Part shown: positions 1 to 8,399 of the stretch, one piece after another
How the letters are laid out: the number at the start of each line of letters is the position of its first letter
How positions within the stretch are numbered: position 1 is the first letter of the stretch
The notes under the pieces: model-generated
What the model was told of the DNA's origin: nothing
What the model saw: the letters and a program-made list of their open reading frames with translations, nothing else
Databases searched by the model: none
From: Gnetum montanum
Taxonomy: Eukaryota; Streptophyta; Gnetopsida; Gnetales; Gnetaceae
Length of the DNA: 20,254 nt
Direction: 5' to 3'
Assembly (NCBI GenBank): GCA_015680685.1
Contig: MNCI01001855.1
Coordinates: 1-20,254, forward strand
Program-made: the position numbers and the translations under genes

Positions 1-1
1 G

Positions 2-618
2 CCTAGACAATTGTTTAATAGTGCATAATATCTTTCTAATGCCATTTCCAAGGGTTCATGTTGTGCTTGTTTCCATCCTTGGATTTGTTTCCTCAAGGTT
101 GACACTCTTGCGTAGGTTTGATATTTTTCATTAAAGACTTCTACCATTGTTGACCAACGTCATATTGAATTTGGTTTTAGCGATCTATACCATACTTTTG
201 CTTGGTCAACAAGTTTCATAGGAAAGAGCTTAAGTTTTTGCCAACCGTTATCAATGTTATTCCATGCGCAGGCATCATAGAAGGCTAGTAAATGTTGTTG
301 TGGATCTAAGTCATAGCCTTTTGAAAAAGTAAGAAAGTTGTTTAAATTGAGCCTAGGTAGACAGCTCGCTTTACGATGCCTACGTGACATTTGAACAACC
401 TCTTGTATTTTCTTTAAGCTTGCAGTGGCCAGTAGGGGTTCATCGTCATCTGGTAAGTTATGCTTCCGTGTGTTGGGATGATGTTGTTTTCGTTCATGTT
501 TATAAGAAACCTCCACTTCAGGTTGTGTACTCCAATCTTCATTATCATATAATTCATCGGTTCTCCAATGAATTTCCTCACTAGGTGTGGCATTATCGTA
601 GTCTTGTAGGAGAGGCAT
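2..618 (-). pseudogene. Element A gag (Ty3/gypsy retrotransposon), one stop, runs off window
   Basis: Minus-strand reading frame starting at the ATG at 616-618 and staying in one frame to the left window edge, broken only by a TGA at 160-162. It encodes the gag polyprotein, which forms the retrotransposon particle. The N-terminal part is acidic and hydrophilic. From about residue 90 it follows the Retrotrans_gag pattern: LNNFLTFSKGYD, LLAFYDACAWNNID, AKVWYRSLKPNSI, then after the stop RWSTMVEVFNEKYQTYARVS and a C-terminal ALERYYALLNNCLG. The start is chosen because it is the first ATG after the primer-binding site, with a leader of about 126 bases. The TGA sits where an arginine would fit, so CGA to TGA deamination is likely. 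The single lesion makes this the best-preserved coding region of the retroelements here. Protease and polymerase would lie left of the window. Confidence 0.85.
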
Positions 619-744
619 GATTGCGAAACTGTGTGTGAATTCGTATGTGACTTTTTATAATTAATCCTTCTTTCTAAGAGATATATCGTTAAGTCCTTAT
701 ATAGCGACCTTGTATGATATAACTAATCTAGATAACTAGCACCG

Positions 745-762
745 TCCCCGGCAATGGCCTAA
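745..762 (-). other. Primer-binding site of element A (tRNA-Asp type)
   Basis: Read on the minus strand, this stretch directly follows the LTR end and keeps the block ATTGCCGGGGA of the plant tRNA-Asp-complementary site TGGCGCCGTTGCCGGGGA, which is typical of Athila-like elements. The first part is damaged: one base seems to be lost and two C/G positions have changed. The position between LTR and gag leader supports the call as much as the sequence does. Confidence 0.7.
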
Positions 763-1242
763 TGATGAGTGGCGAGATACCCCTACACTCAACCATACGA
801 ATACGAGCTTTTTCACGCATGATCCGGTCGAACTCCACAGACGGACTAGTTGTGGCACCTAGATAGTTATCCTTAGGTTGCAGTTTGCTGTCTTCCCACC
901 TAGACTAGTATTAGCTTTGTCACATATGGTTTAGTCCAGAGTAAGGTGTATGATGGGTTTCTAATCTAATGCTACTCCTGAGGGTAATAAAAAGTAATAT
1001 GAACTAATCTAAGAGAGAAAGGGTAAGAGAATCTAATCTAGCCTAAGTGCGTTGAGCATCCGTTCCTTGATTATTTGTACACATCTTGGACTTCGTGCAT
1101 GACTACCATTGGGATTACCAAGCGTAGATCCTAGGTACGCTACTGGGTTACCAAGTAGTCACACTTAAATCCTCGTAATCAAGTCGTACTCATTCCGCAT
1201 TTTAACATGAGATTAAAGGAGAGAGAGATTAACTAGGAAAGC

Positions 1243-1270
1243 AATAAATAAAAAATAAATAAATAAATAA
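1243..1270. repeat. (AAAT)n simple repeat inside LTR A
   Basis: A short run of imperfect AAAT units lies in the transcribed part of LTR A. LTR B has no equally regular run at the matching place, so it probably expanded within this copy. Confidence 0.6.
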
Positions 1271-1306
1271 CAAAGTGAATGCTGCAATGATGAAGTAATC
1301 TCGATC

Positions 1307-1312
1307 TTTATT
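1307..1312 (-). terminator. LTR A polyadenylation signal (AATAAA)
   Basis: On the minus strand AATAAAGATCGAGA is found here. The same sequence is conserved in LTR B at 8115-8120, 177 bases from the TATA box in both LTRs. The conservation of sequence and spacing supports a functional poly(A) signal in the R region. Confidence 0.6.
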
Positions 1313-1483
1313 GCCGATCATGTCCATGTCCAAGTACATCACACTCGAATAAAGGATGCTGTACAATTACATTCACCACACTGCGGGTAGACACTGAAAA
1401 ATATTCTATCTCTGGAATGGGAAAATTGCCAGTGCTTCGCTAAGGAACTAAAACTAGATGCTTGAACAAGGAAAGCTGCCTCT

Positions 1484-1491
1484 TATTTATA
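1484..1491 (-). promoter_or_regulatory. LTR A TATA box
   Basis: TATAAATA on the minus strand, identical to the octamer at 8292-8299 in LTR B. Transcription of element A would start roughly 30 bases further on, near 1455, and run leftward through the primer-binding site into gag. Confidence 0.65.
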
Positions 1492-1502
1492 AAAATTTAC
1501 AC

Positions 1503-1612
1503 AATATCACGTACGCGATATCGTAACCCATGCGATATCACGGGTGTGATATCATGGTAGCGATATCACAGCCACTGGGATATCACGGGTGTGATATCAT
1601 GGCAGCGATATC
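1503..1612. repeat. Periodic GATATC array in the U3 of LTR A
   Basis: GATATC occurs at 1517, 1534, 1548, 1562, 1579, 1593 and 1607, preceded by AATATC at 1503. Spacings are 14, 17, 14, 14, 17, 14 and 14, so the higher-order unit is 45 bp (17+14+14); units starting at 1534 and 1579 are nearly identical. Several sites extend into the palindrome GTGATATCAT or similar. The array lies immediately upstream of the LTR TATA box, where enhancer repeats are expected. LTR B keeps a remnant: GATATC at 8352 and AATATT 14 bases later. Confidence 0.85.
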
Positions 1613-1638
1613 ACAGCCAACAAATTCATAACTCATCA

Positions 1639-2430
1639 GATGAGAAATTCCAAACTTCTATGAAGATTGTAGAGGAAAGTAGAGATCAAGGAGGTAGTGG
1701 TCATGAGCAAAGGAAGAAAAAGGATGTTGAATGAGAATATTGTAAAGATAAAGGTAAAGTTGTAGTAGTATAGGATGTTATAGATTTAGAAATTGATGAT
1801 GATGGTTGTGACATATGCCAATATGAACATCCTAAGTAATGTTGCTCTATCTTGTCACACCTACAAGAATCTAGGGTGTATCCCCTAAATCCTAGACTAG
1901 TAAAATGGCAAGCACCTAGGTGATTACCTTATCCCCAAGGCAACTATCTACAGTAGTTCCACCAATAAGCATATTATCCAAGTGGAGTGCCACCTCAACC
2001 TCAAGAACAATACTAGTAACACCCATAGTCATGGGGGATGCCACCTCCAAGGTAGTAGTCACACTTTCTTTCCACATCACTATTATCCTCTTGAATACTA
2101 TAGAGCACCATCACCAAGGGGGAGTCCCCATTTTCCTACTATCCTCTTCAATGCTCTTCCACTCTTGCACCATCATCTTCAACTCCTCTACCACTTTCTC
2201 CATCCATGCAGGGTGAGATACCTACCTACTCATAGCAGAGGAATGTTATTGGGGCAGTACACTTACAATCAACTCCTCTATCAAGTGGTTTTGAATCCAA
2301 GCCTTGAAAATGACCATTCTTTAGAACCAATAGTCCTACAAAGCCCTCACAAACACTTGTGGTTGTTAACCCTGCCACTTCCACCTCTAGAATTTCTATC
2401 AAGCAACCTTTATTCTAAAGTGATCCCTAG
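1639..2430 (+). pseudogene. Element C gag C-terminus with zinc-knuckle-like motif and Gln/Pro-rich linker
   Basis: Coding similarity starts at the first base after LTR A (GAT GAG AAA TTC...) and continues for roughly 90 codons with TGA, TAG and TAA interruptions. A lysine-rich stretch (HEQRKKKDVE) leads to CDICQYEHPK followed after a stop codon by CC. That resembles the CCHC nucleocapsid knuckle of plant gypsy gag, which binds the element RNA, but the spacing is shortened. The following part, read in shifting frames, is rich in Pro, Gln, Ser and Tyr and has many TAG/TAA codons where Gln would fit. Long open frames in this stretch are products of the low-complexity composition, not separate genes. 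Confidence 0.7.
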
Positions 2431-3021
2431 TTGCATGTTGTCATGTTAATCCATGTGGTCATAGATTGGATTAAGGTTCACCATCTTCCCAAGAAGAGAT
2501 TTGATCATGGGAATCCTCTTATCTACTTACATATTGTTGGAAATGAGTTGTGTAAGGTTCTTTTGGACTCAAGTTCTAGAGTTAACTTGATTTTGCAAGA
2601 AATGTACAAATCCTGGAGCTTTTCCCCCTTAAAAAAGAGTAATATCATACTGGAGTTGGTAGACCAATCTATCACTATTCTTTTGGAATTTTTGGAAAAC
2701 ATCGTGATCACCATTTGTGGGTGGCCATATCTTGCTAATTTTCTAGTAATCCATGTGGAAAATAGCAAAGGGGACTTCCTTATCATAATGAAAAGAACAA
2801 GGTTGAGCCCCATAGATGTAAGGTTGGGGATCAAAGACCTTTCCTTAAAAATTTTTAAGAAAAATGAGTTTGAAAAATTGAGAAGAAGAAAGTTCTATGC
2901 ATTGCATATAGTGAGACAAGGTGCGATTGCATGTAAAAACTATGGACTGTCAAGGACACATCACTTTAAACATGTAGTTAGTGTGCATATATTACAAAGG
3001 TTCAAAGGTGCCTGTATGTAG
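2431..3021 (+). pseudogene. Element C aspartic protease region
   Basis: This open frame of 196 codons holds a retropepsin-like core. GNELCKVLLDSSSRVNLI matches the plant gypsy pattern VLLDSGSSVNLI, with the catalytic Asp-Ser kept but the Gly replaced by Ser, a change explained by one G-to-A transition. Further on, LANFLVIHVENSKGDFLI and RTRLSPIDVRLGIKDLSLK fit the C-terminal half of the protease domain. The enzyme would process the Gag-Pol polyprotein. The ATG at 2431 is simply the first Met after a stop; in the living element this was an internal part of the polyprotein. Confidence 0.75.
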
Positions 3022-3219
3022 TAGTCACTAAACAAGAGGGCACTTAGTGACCGATAACTGAAAATGAGGTTGAATCAACAATATGCATGGAACCAGCTGA
3101 GAGCCTTACCAGCTCTTATGTGAAAAGCATGAATAAGTTGGAGCAGCTTCATCACCAACTCTCTAATGTATAAAATGAGATCTATTGAAAAGAGTTGGAG
3201 ATCTTTGAAAATTTTAAGC

Positions 3220-4040
3220 AAGAGTCCCTTGAATTAAAGGCCCTATTAGCAGGAATGTAGTATGCATTTCTAAACAATGACAAGCCAGTAATTGTCAATG
3301 CCACACTTGCTTCTGTATAGAAAAAGAAATTGTTGGAGGTTATTAACAAATGGTCAACAACCTTTGCCTAGTCATATCACGAGTTAATAGGAATTGATCC
3401 AAGGACATTCCATCATAGAATTTATATAGATTCTTCCATTAAACCAAAGAGACAATAGCAAAGATTCTTGAACCCAAAACTCAAGCAAATTGTCAAAGAG
3501 GAGATTGAATAACTCCTCAAGGTCAGGTTCATTTATCTTATTGTGGATAGTGAGTGGGTTATCTTGCTTGTTATTTTGCCTAAAAAAGGAGGAAAATGTA
3601 GACTTTGTATAGATTTCAAGTTGTTAAATATGGTAACTTACAAAGATCATTTCCCATTGCCATTTGTGGACTAAGTGCTAGATACTATTGTAGGGCATTG
3701 TTACTATAGCTTTCTAGATGATTATAGTGGCTCTAACCAAATTTAGATTATACCTAAAGACTAGGCCAAGATAATGTTTACAAGTCCTTAGATGACTTTT
3801 GCATACAGAAAGATGCCCTTTGGCTTGTGCAATGCTCTTGCCACATTCCAATAATAGGTCCTTAGCATCTTCCAACAACAAATTGGTAGTAGGGTACAGG
3901 TTTTTATGGATGACTTCTCTACCACCTTGGATTACTTGGAGCAAGTTCTTCAATGATGTGTAGAAACTAACTTGAGGCTCAATTGGTAGAAGAGCCACTT
4001 GATGGTCTAAGAGGGCATTGTTTTGGGGCATCAAATCTCA
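3220..4040 (+). pseudogene. Element C reverse transcriptase (palm and fingers)
   Basis: A connection segment (LKALLAGM, stop, YAFLNNDKPVIVNATLAS) leads into the RT domain. Landmarks in order are VKEEIE, VDSEWVILLVILPKKGGKCR with LCIDFKLLN, DHFPLPFVD, YYSFLDDYSGSNQI, MTFAYRKMPFGLCNALATFQ and the catalytic box VFMDDFS, which retains the two Asp. Motifs are in one main frame but interrupted by many stops, most of them TAG or TAA where Gln is conserved in the family (for example after FVD, NQI and SP). This domain copies the element RNA into DNA. The pattern is Athila/Tat-like rather than chromovirus-like. It is clearly dead. Confidence 0.92.
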
Positions 4041-4720
4041 AACAAAGAGATCGAGGTGGACCCAGACAAAATAAGGATCATCCAAGGAATAACCAGACAA
4101 CCCAAAATAGTAAAGGACATGAGGTCATTCCTTGGCCACACTAGTTATTACAGGTGCTTCATCAAAAACTTCTCAAAGATCACCAAACCATTGGTAAAAG
4201 TTACAAAGAAGGATGCACTATTTATTTGGACCAAGGAATATGCATTCCAATAGTTGAATTTGAAACTCGTAGAAACTCCAATTTTATGAACACCAAACTC
4301 ATCCAAGCCATTCCACATCATGACAGATGCATCCAATTATGCCTTGGGGATCATGCTTACATAGTTGGATGATCATAAACATCCATACTACATCCACTAT
4401 GAAAATAGAAGTATTGTGGATGCATAACTCAACTACACCACCACTAAAAAGGAGCTCATGGTAGTGGTGTATGCATTGGAGAAATTCAAGTACTATGTGC
4501 TTAGATACAAAATCCTTGTGCAGGCTAACCACAGTGTCATCTGGTTCCTAATGAACAAGCCAATGGTGAGCCCCTGTGTCATAGGATTGTTAGTGATCCT
4601 TTAGGAGTTTGACTTAACAATGATTAACTACAAGGGGATTGAGAATGTGATGGTTGGCCATTTGTCTTGGTTAAGATGGGACAACAAAGAGGATGAGAGT
4701 CCACTACCAGATCAATTTCC
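4041..4720 (+). pseudogene. Element C RT thumb and RNase H
   Basis: The frame continues with EVDPDKIRII, MRSFLGHTSYYRCFIKNFSK and PLVKVTKKDALFIWTKEYAFQ, the usual junction of gypsy RT and RNase H. A one-base frame change near 4285 is followed by TDASNYALGIMLT, then YTTTKKELMVVVYALEKFKY, KILVQANHSVIWFLMNKP, LQEFDLTMINYKGIENVMV and GHLSWL. These correspond to the RNase H motifs with catalytic TDAS and the KELMVVVYAL helix. The last block matches the Athila/Tat signature QEFDL...KG.EN..ADHLSRL with several substitutions. Stops are again mainly TAG/TAA/TGA. Confidence 0.9.
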
Positions 4721-4799
4721 TAATGAGCTTCTCTTTGCTGGTGTTGTTCACTCTAAAACTTTTAAAGAAATGAATTGGTATGACAACATCCTCTTCTAT

Positions 4800-5850
4800 C
4801 TACTCATGCAAGAGATGCCATAAGAGTGGGACCATAGGAAGAAATAACAATTTCTTCATTAGGCCAAGCACTTCATGCAAATCAAGGGTACCCTCTACAA
4901 GAGTTGCACCAATGGCCTGGCACAATGGTGTGTCCCTAATGTAGATCAGGTTTGAATCCTTTAAGATGCACATGAGGGGTCTTGTAGGGGTCACTATACT
5001 AGGAGGAGGCCAACCATTAAGATCCTCATGGTAGGATATTATTGGCTCACGATCTTCCAAGATGCCCATCACTTCTTCCATTCCTATGACTAGTGCTAAC
5101 ATGATGGAGAAATAACCACATGCATTGAGGGGTTACAATAGTGGATTCAATCATTAGAACCTTTTGATATTTGGGGGATTGATTTTATGGGGTCCATCAA
5201 TCCTATGTCAAATAGAAAGGCCTACATCTTCACAACTATTGACTATTGTACCAAATGGGTTGAAGCCACTGCCATCACCAACTGTTCATCCTCTATGGTC
5301 ACATAGTTTGTACAATAGAATGTTGTCAATAGGTGGTGTGCCATGAGTAGTAATTTTTTTGACAATGGAATGCACTATACAAGTGCCACTTTTTGAAAGC
5401 TTATGCAACACTTGGGGGTTGAAAATAAACTAACGACTCCTAAACCCCCAAGCTAACGGCCAAGCTAAGGTTACTAATCAAGAAATTACCAAAATACTAA
5501 CATGAATAGTTAGTAAATATAAGAAGGACTAAAGCAACAAATTTAATGATGCTCTTTGGGGTTTTCGTTCAATGTGGAAACTTCCTATTGGGTATTCTCC
5601 CTATGAGCTCATGTACGGAAAACTTCCAACACTTCCCATCCAATTTAAGCTTCGTACACTTTTAATAGCCTATGATCTTAACTTGGACTTAAGTATAGCC
5701 CAAAGAGAAAGACTAATGAATGTCAACATGCTAGACTAGAATAGATTAGTGGCCCTATCATCAAATGAAATGCATAAGGCACATAACAAACAATGTCATG
5801 ACCTTAAGATTTAAAAGGTAAAGTTTCAACCAAGGAACATGCTGCTCTAC
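4800..5850 (+). pseudogene. Element C integrase
   Basis: The N-terminal zinc-binding part is recognisable in pieces (KGTLYKSCTNGLAQWCVPN, DAHEGSC, YYWLTIFQDAHHF). The catalytic core gives PFDIWGIDFMGSINPMSN, AYIFTTIDYCTKWVEATAI with the first Asp, FFDNGMHYTSATF with the second Asp, GVENKLTTPKPPS and, after more damage, LWGFRSMWKLPIGYSPYELM. The C-terminal tail runs through LPTLPIQFKL, RERLMNVNMLD and KVKFQPRNMLLLY to about 5850. No chromodomain is seen, which fits a non-chromovirus gypsy element. Integrase would insert the DNA copy into the genome; this copy is inactivated by many stops and frameshifts. Confidence 0.9.
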
Positions 5851-5851
5851 T

Positions 5852-6137
5852 AGAACCACATTAGATATTTAATTAGTTAATTCACAATTAATTACCATGT
5901 TTAACACTTAAACTAAATCAAATGACATATAAAAATATAAATAAAAATCATATGCCTTGGCTTACACTTAACCATACTCTTGCACTTTCACAAGTGAAGC
6001 CAAGAAGACAACGATCACATCTTTAAGTCGCTACATGACCTATTGTTAGGAGCTAAAGTCCATAGAATTTGATGAGATCACTAGTGCAATGCTTGTGATT
6101 CTTATGGTTGGATGTAGGGACTGCTCACTACTCATCA
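5852..6137 (+). mobile_element. 3' part of the LTR of element C
   Basis: This follows the integrase tail and ends in ACTCATCA (6130-6137), the same terminus as LTRs A and B but in plus orientation. The last 40 bases (ATTCTTATGGTTGGATGTAGGGA...) align well with the inner end of LTR A read on the minus strand. The whole segment aligns to 17111-17408. It is only about 290 bp, so the 5' part of this LTR, including promoter and poly(A) signal, seems deleted. Base 6138 is already gag of element B. Confidence 0.75.
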
Positions 6138-6520
6138 CCCTTGCTTCCATCCTTAGATCTATTTTCTCACATTGGGCACTCTAGAATAAGTTTGGTACTT
6201 GTCATTGAAGAGCACTAGCATAGTATTCCATCTTCAAATGGATTCTAGTTGTAAGGATTTGTACATGCTTTCTGCTTCCTTTATGAGTGTTCTAGAAAAT
6301 AACTTCAATTTTTACTAATCATTTTTGATGTTTTTGAGGGCACATGCATTGTGAAAGGCTTAGATATGGTGTTGTGAATCAGTATTATATCCACCTTCAA
6401 AATTTGGAATGTTATTCATGTCTAGTCGCTTGATGTGACTATCTCTTACATGACTAGTAAGAATGCACATAGCTTTCCTGATGTTGATCATATTTCAAAT
6501 GGCTAGTAGGGGTTCTTCAT
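6138..6520 (-). pseudogene. Element B gag core, interrupted by element C
   Basis: On the minus strand this translates, with stops, to a homologue of the element A gag: RLDMNNIPNFEGGYNTDSQ, AFHNACALKNIKND, a damaged LKLFSRTLIKEAES, MYKSLQLESI, a TAG/TGA-type stop, then RWNTMLVLFNDKYQTYSRV and GWKQG. Every block has its counterpart in element A in the same order. The similarity continues to base 6138, directly against the LTR end of element C, which indicates insertion of C into this gag gene. Several stops make it clearly non-functional. Confidence 0.8.
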
Positions 6521-7530
6521 AGTTTAGGGGTTGATGAACTCTATTATAGTAGTGACTCCTCCAATGCTCATGATACTCTCTTTCTTCATGCTTGATCCTT
6601 TCTCTTTATTCATCATGGTTATCTTTCACTTTATCAAGATGCCTTCTCTGATATGCATATCTCTTACAGTTTCTTCATCTTTTTCCATTATGATCCCTTA
6701 CTCATCTTTCTCTCTTGCTAGAATTCCCAAACAAATGAAAGGAAGAAGATAAAGGAGTTGGAGAATGATGCCAGTTGATTCTCCTTTTGTAACTCCTTGA
6801 TCCATCCCTTTTAGATTCAATCAAAGTCTTAGACCTTGAATTCCTCATAAGTCTAGAGTCTTCCTTATCTCTTCTAGGAGTTTCTGCAAGAGTTGAATGC
6901 AATTTTATCTTAACAAGATATTTAATGTAGATGATTGGTGTTTGAGAATGAGACCCATGAGTTTGATAAAAATTCTCAGTTTGGAACATAACTTCTTTTT
7001 CTTCTAGGAAAACTATTTAAGGTGCTTTCATTTCCTTGTCATGTTTATGCCTTGTCTTCATGACAACATCCTTTCTTGCTTGAGCGTCTGTGGGTTGGTA
7101 TGGCTTGTTCATGTGTTTGGTGATGTGGTAGGATTCTTGTACATGGTCAAGTTTTGACCTCACAAGGGTGGCTTGAAGCATTGATTATGTTGAATGTTCT
7201 GGTGGCAAGACCATGTTGTTGTGTAAATCTCTCCATCTAAGTTGTTCATCTTGGTGAAAAAAAAATTTGAAGCTAGGATAGTAAGGATTAGTGTGAGCAT
7301 AGGAAATCTTGGTTTGCATTTATGCACTTCATTCTTCTTCATTATAATCCTTGTCATGATTTTTATTCAATTCAGTAGTAGGTGGAGATTTTTCCTTACT
7401 TGTAGAAGTCATGTTAAGTGTTTGATGCTTGGATGTATTCTTTTAAGAAAATTATTTTGTGTAAAACATGGACTTGATGATTCTTGATACAATGAGCTTT
7501 GAAAAATTAACTAACTAGGAAATAGATACA
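6521..7530 (-). pseudogene. Element B gag N-terminal region and leader, degenerate
   Basis: This lies between the gag core and the primer-binding site of element B. It is about 900 bases longer than the matching stretch in element A. Only the block equivalent to the DEPLLA segment of A (minus-strand EEPLLAI near 6505-6525) is recognisable. The rest shows short minus-strand frames rich in Lys, Arg and Ser (for example 6702-6989) and I cannot match it to a family. It may be an extended gag N-terminus or an older insertion. Confidence 0.45.
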
Positions 7531-7548
7531 TCCCTAGCAACGATGCCA
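7531..7548 (-). other. Primer-binding site of element B (tRNA-Asp type)
   Basis: The minus strand reads TGGCATCGTTGCTAGGGA, starting one base after the LTR end. It matches the tRNA-Asp site TGGCGCCGTTGCCGGGGA at 14 of 18 positions. All four mismatches are C-to-T or G-to-A changes at two CpG dinucleotides, as expected from deamination of methylated cytosine on both strands. Confidence 0.85.
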
Positions 7549-8114
7549 ATGATGAGTGGTTGGGTATTCCAACACTCAACCATACAAGTTATGAGTGTTC
7601 ACATGTGACCTAATCATAATCTGTGGATGGACAATGTAAATATACTAGTAGTTGATATTTAGTTAGCAATCATTATCTTCTCACATAGAGTTAGTAAAGT
7701 GCAGGTTGTATGGTTTAACTCTTAGGGAGGAATATGATATGATGATGTTGCTTGGCTCAAATTAAAACTAAGTACTAACATGATAAAAATGATGAGAAGG
7801 TCTAAGTCTAAGTGTGACAGAAATGTAAATGTATTCTAGCCTATGCACATCCTCAGCTAATGTAACCATTACTAGGTTTACCAAGTGAATTCACTGTTGA
7901 GTGAATCAAGCGAAGTCACTACTGGGTTACCAAACTATTACACATTCCACTCAAGACTGGTTGTACTTATATTGCCTTACTAAAGGACATTAGAAAAGTA
8001 AAGTGCTTAGAAAATGTAAATGACTTAATAAAAGTAAACATGCTAACAAGTAAAATTATGTTAAGTAAGATTAAGCTAAGTAAAATGTTTTAATGATGAA
8101 AAACAATCTCGATC

Positions 8115-8120
8115 TTTATT
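8115..8120 (-). terminator. LTR B polyadenylation signal (AATAAA)
   Basis: The minus strand reads AATAAAGATCGAGA, identical to the site in LTR A and at the same 177-base offset from the TATA box. Confidence 0.55.
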
Positions 8121-8291
8121 GCTAGTCATGAATTGTGTTCAAGAACAATCCACTTGAATAAAGACTTTGTATAATTGTAGTTCACCATACTATAGACATT
8201 CACTCTAACTCTAACTCTAAGTTACGAAAAGAAACTGCAAAAATTTTGCTAAGGGTTAGGCAAAAGTTGTTTTGATGCAACATTGGATTGA

Positions 8292-8299
8292 TATTTATA
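8292..8299 (-). promoter_or_regulatory. LTR B TATA box
   Basis: TATAAATA on the minus strand, the counterpart of 1484-1491. Transcription would start near 8263 and run toward gag. Confidence 0.6.
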
Positions 8300-8399
8300 G
8301 GCATGACCATGGCCCACTACATCACATCTACGTTGACATATGTAAGGTTATGATATCGTAGATACAATATTGTAGTCCATGATAAAAAAGGTTTCATCA

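Larger units (their letters stand above)
763..1638 (-). mobile_element. 5' LTR of element A (876 bp)
   Basis: The segment is bounded by a perfect 8-bp inverted repeat, TGATGAGT at 763-770 and ACTCATCA at 1631-1638, giving the usual TG...CA ends. A primer-binding site abuts it on the gag side. Inside, on the minus strand, are a GATATC-rich U3 region, a TATA box and an AATAAA signal in the expected order. It aligns along its length, with substantial divergence, to the LTR at 7550-8399; the shared blocks include the ends, the ACTGGGTTACCAA segment and the CTCGATCTTTATTGC segment. Bases 1639-1643 (GATGA) would be the target-site duplication if the other copy is found left of the window. Confidence 0.85.
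7550..8399 (-). mobile_element. 5' LTR of element B (850 bp)
   Basis: The segment starts with TGATGAGT at the primer-binding-site side and ends with the imperfect inverse TTTCATCA at 8392-8399. It is collinear with LTR A over its whole length (850 against 876 bp). It keeps the TATA octamer (8292-8299), the AATAAA signal (8115-8120) and a relic of the GATATC array (8352-8371). CG dinucleotides are fewer than in LTR A, in keeping with greater age. Bases 8400-8404 (ACAAG) are the predicted target duplication. Confidence 0.82.

Noticed and set aside
384-584. Plus-strand open frame of 66 codons
   Set aside because: It lies antisense inside the gag frame of element A and shows no family features.
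1503-1612. CRISPR-like array
   Set aside because: The spacing is short, the spacers are themselves repeated and the locus is inside a plant LTR.
1920-2449. Overlapping plus-strand open frames of about 98 and 155 codons
   Set aside because: They are His/Pro/Ser-rich readings of the decayed Gln/Pro linker of element C gag; frame integrity is due to low complexity.
2523-2834. Minus-strand open frame of 103 codons
   Set aside because: It is antisense to the protease region of element C, whose plus-strand motifs are recognisable.
7242-7487. Plus-strand open frame of 81 codons with hydrophobic stretches
   Set aside because: It lies antisense in the degenerate gag N-terminal region of element B and shows no start context or family features.
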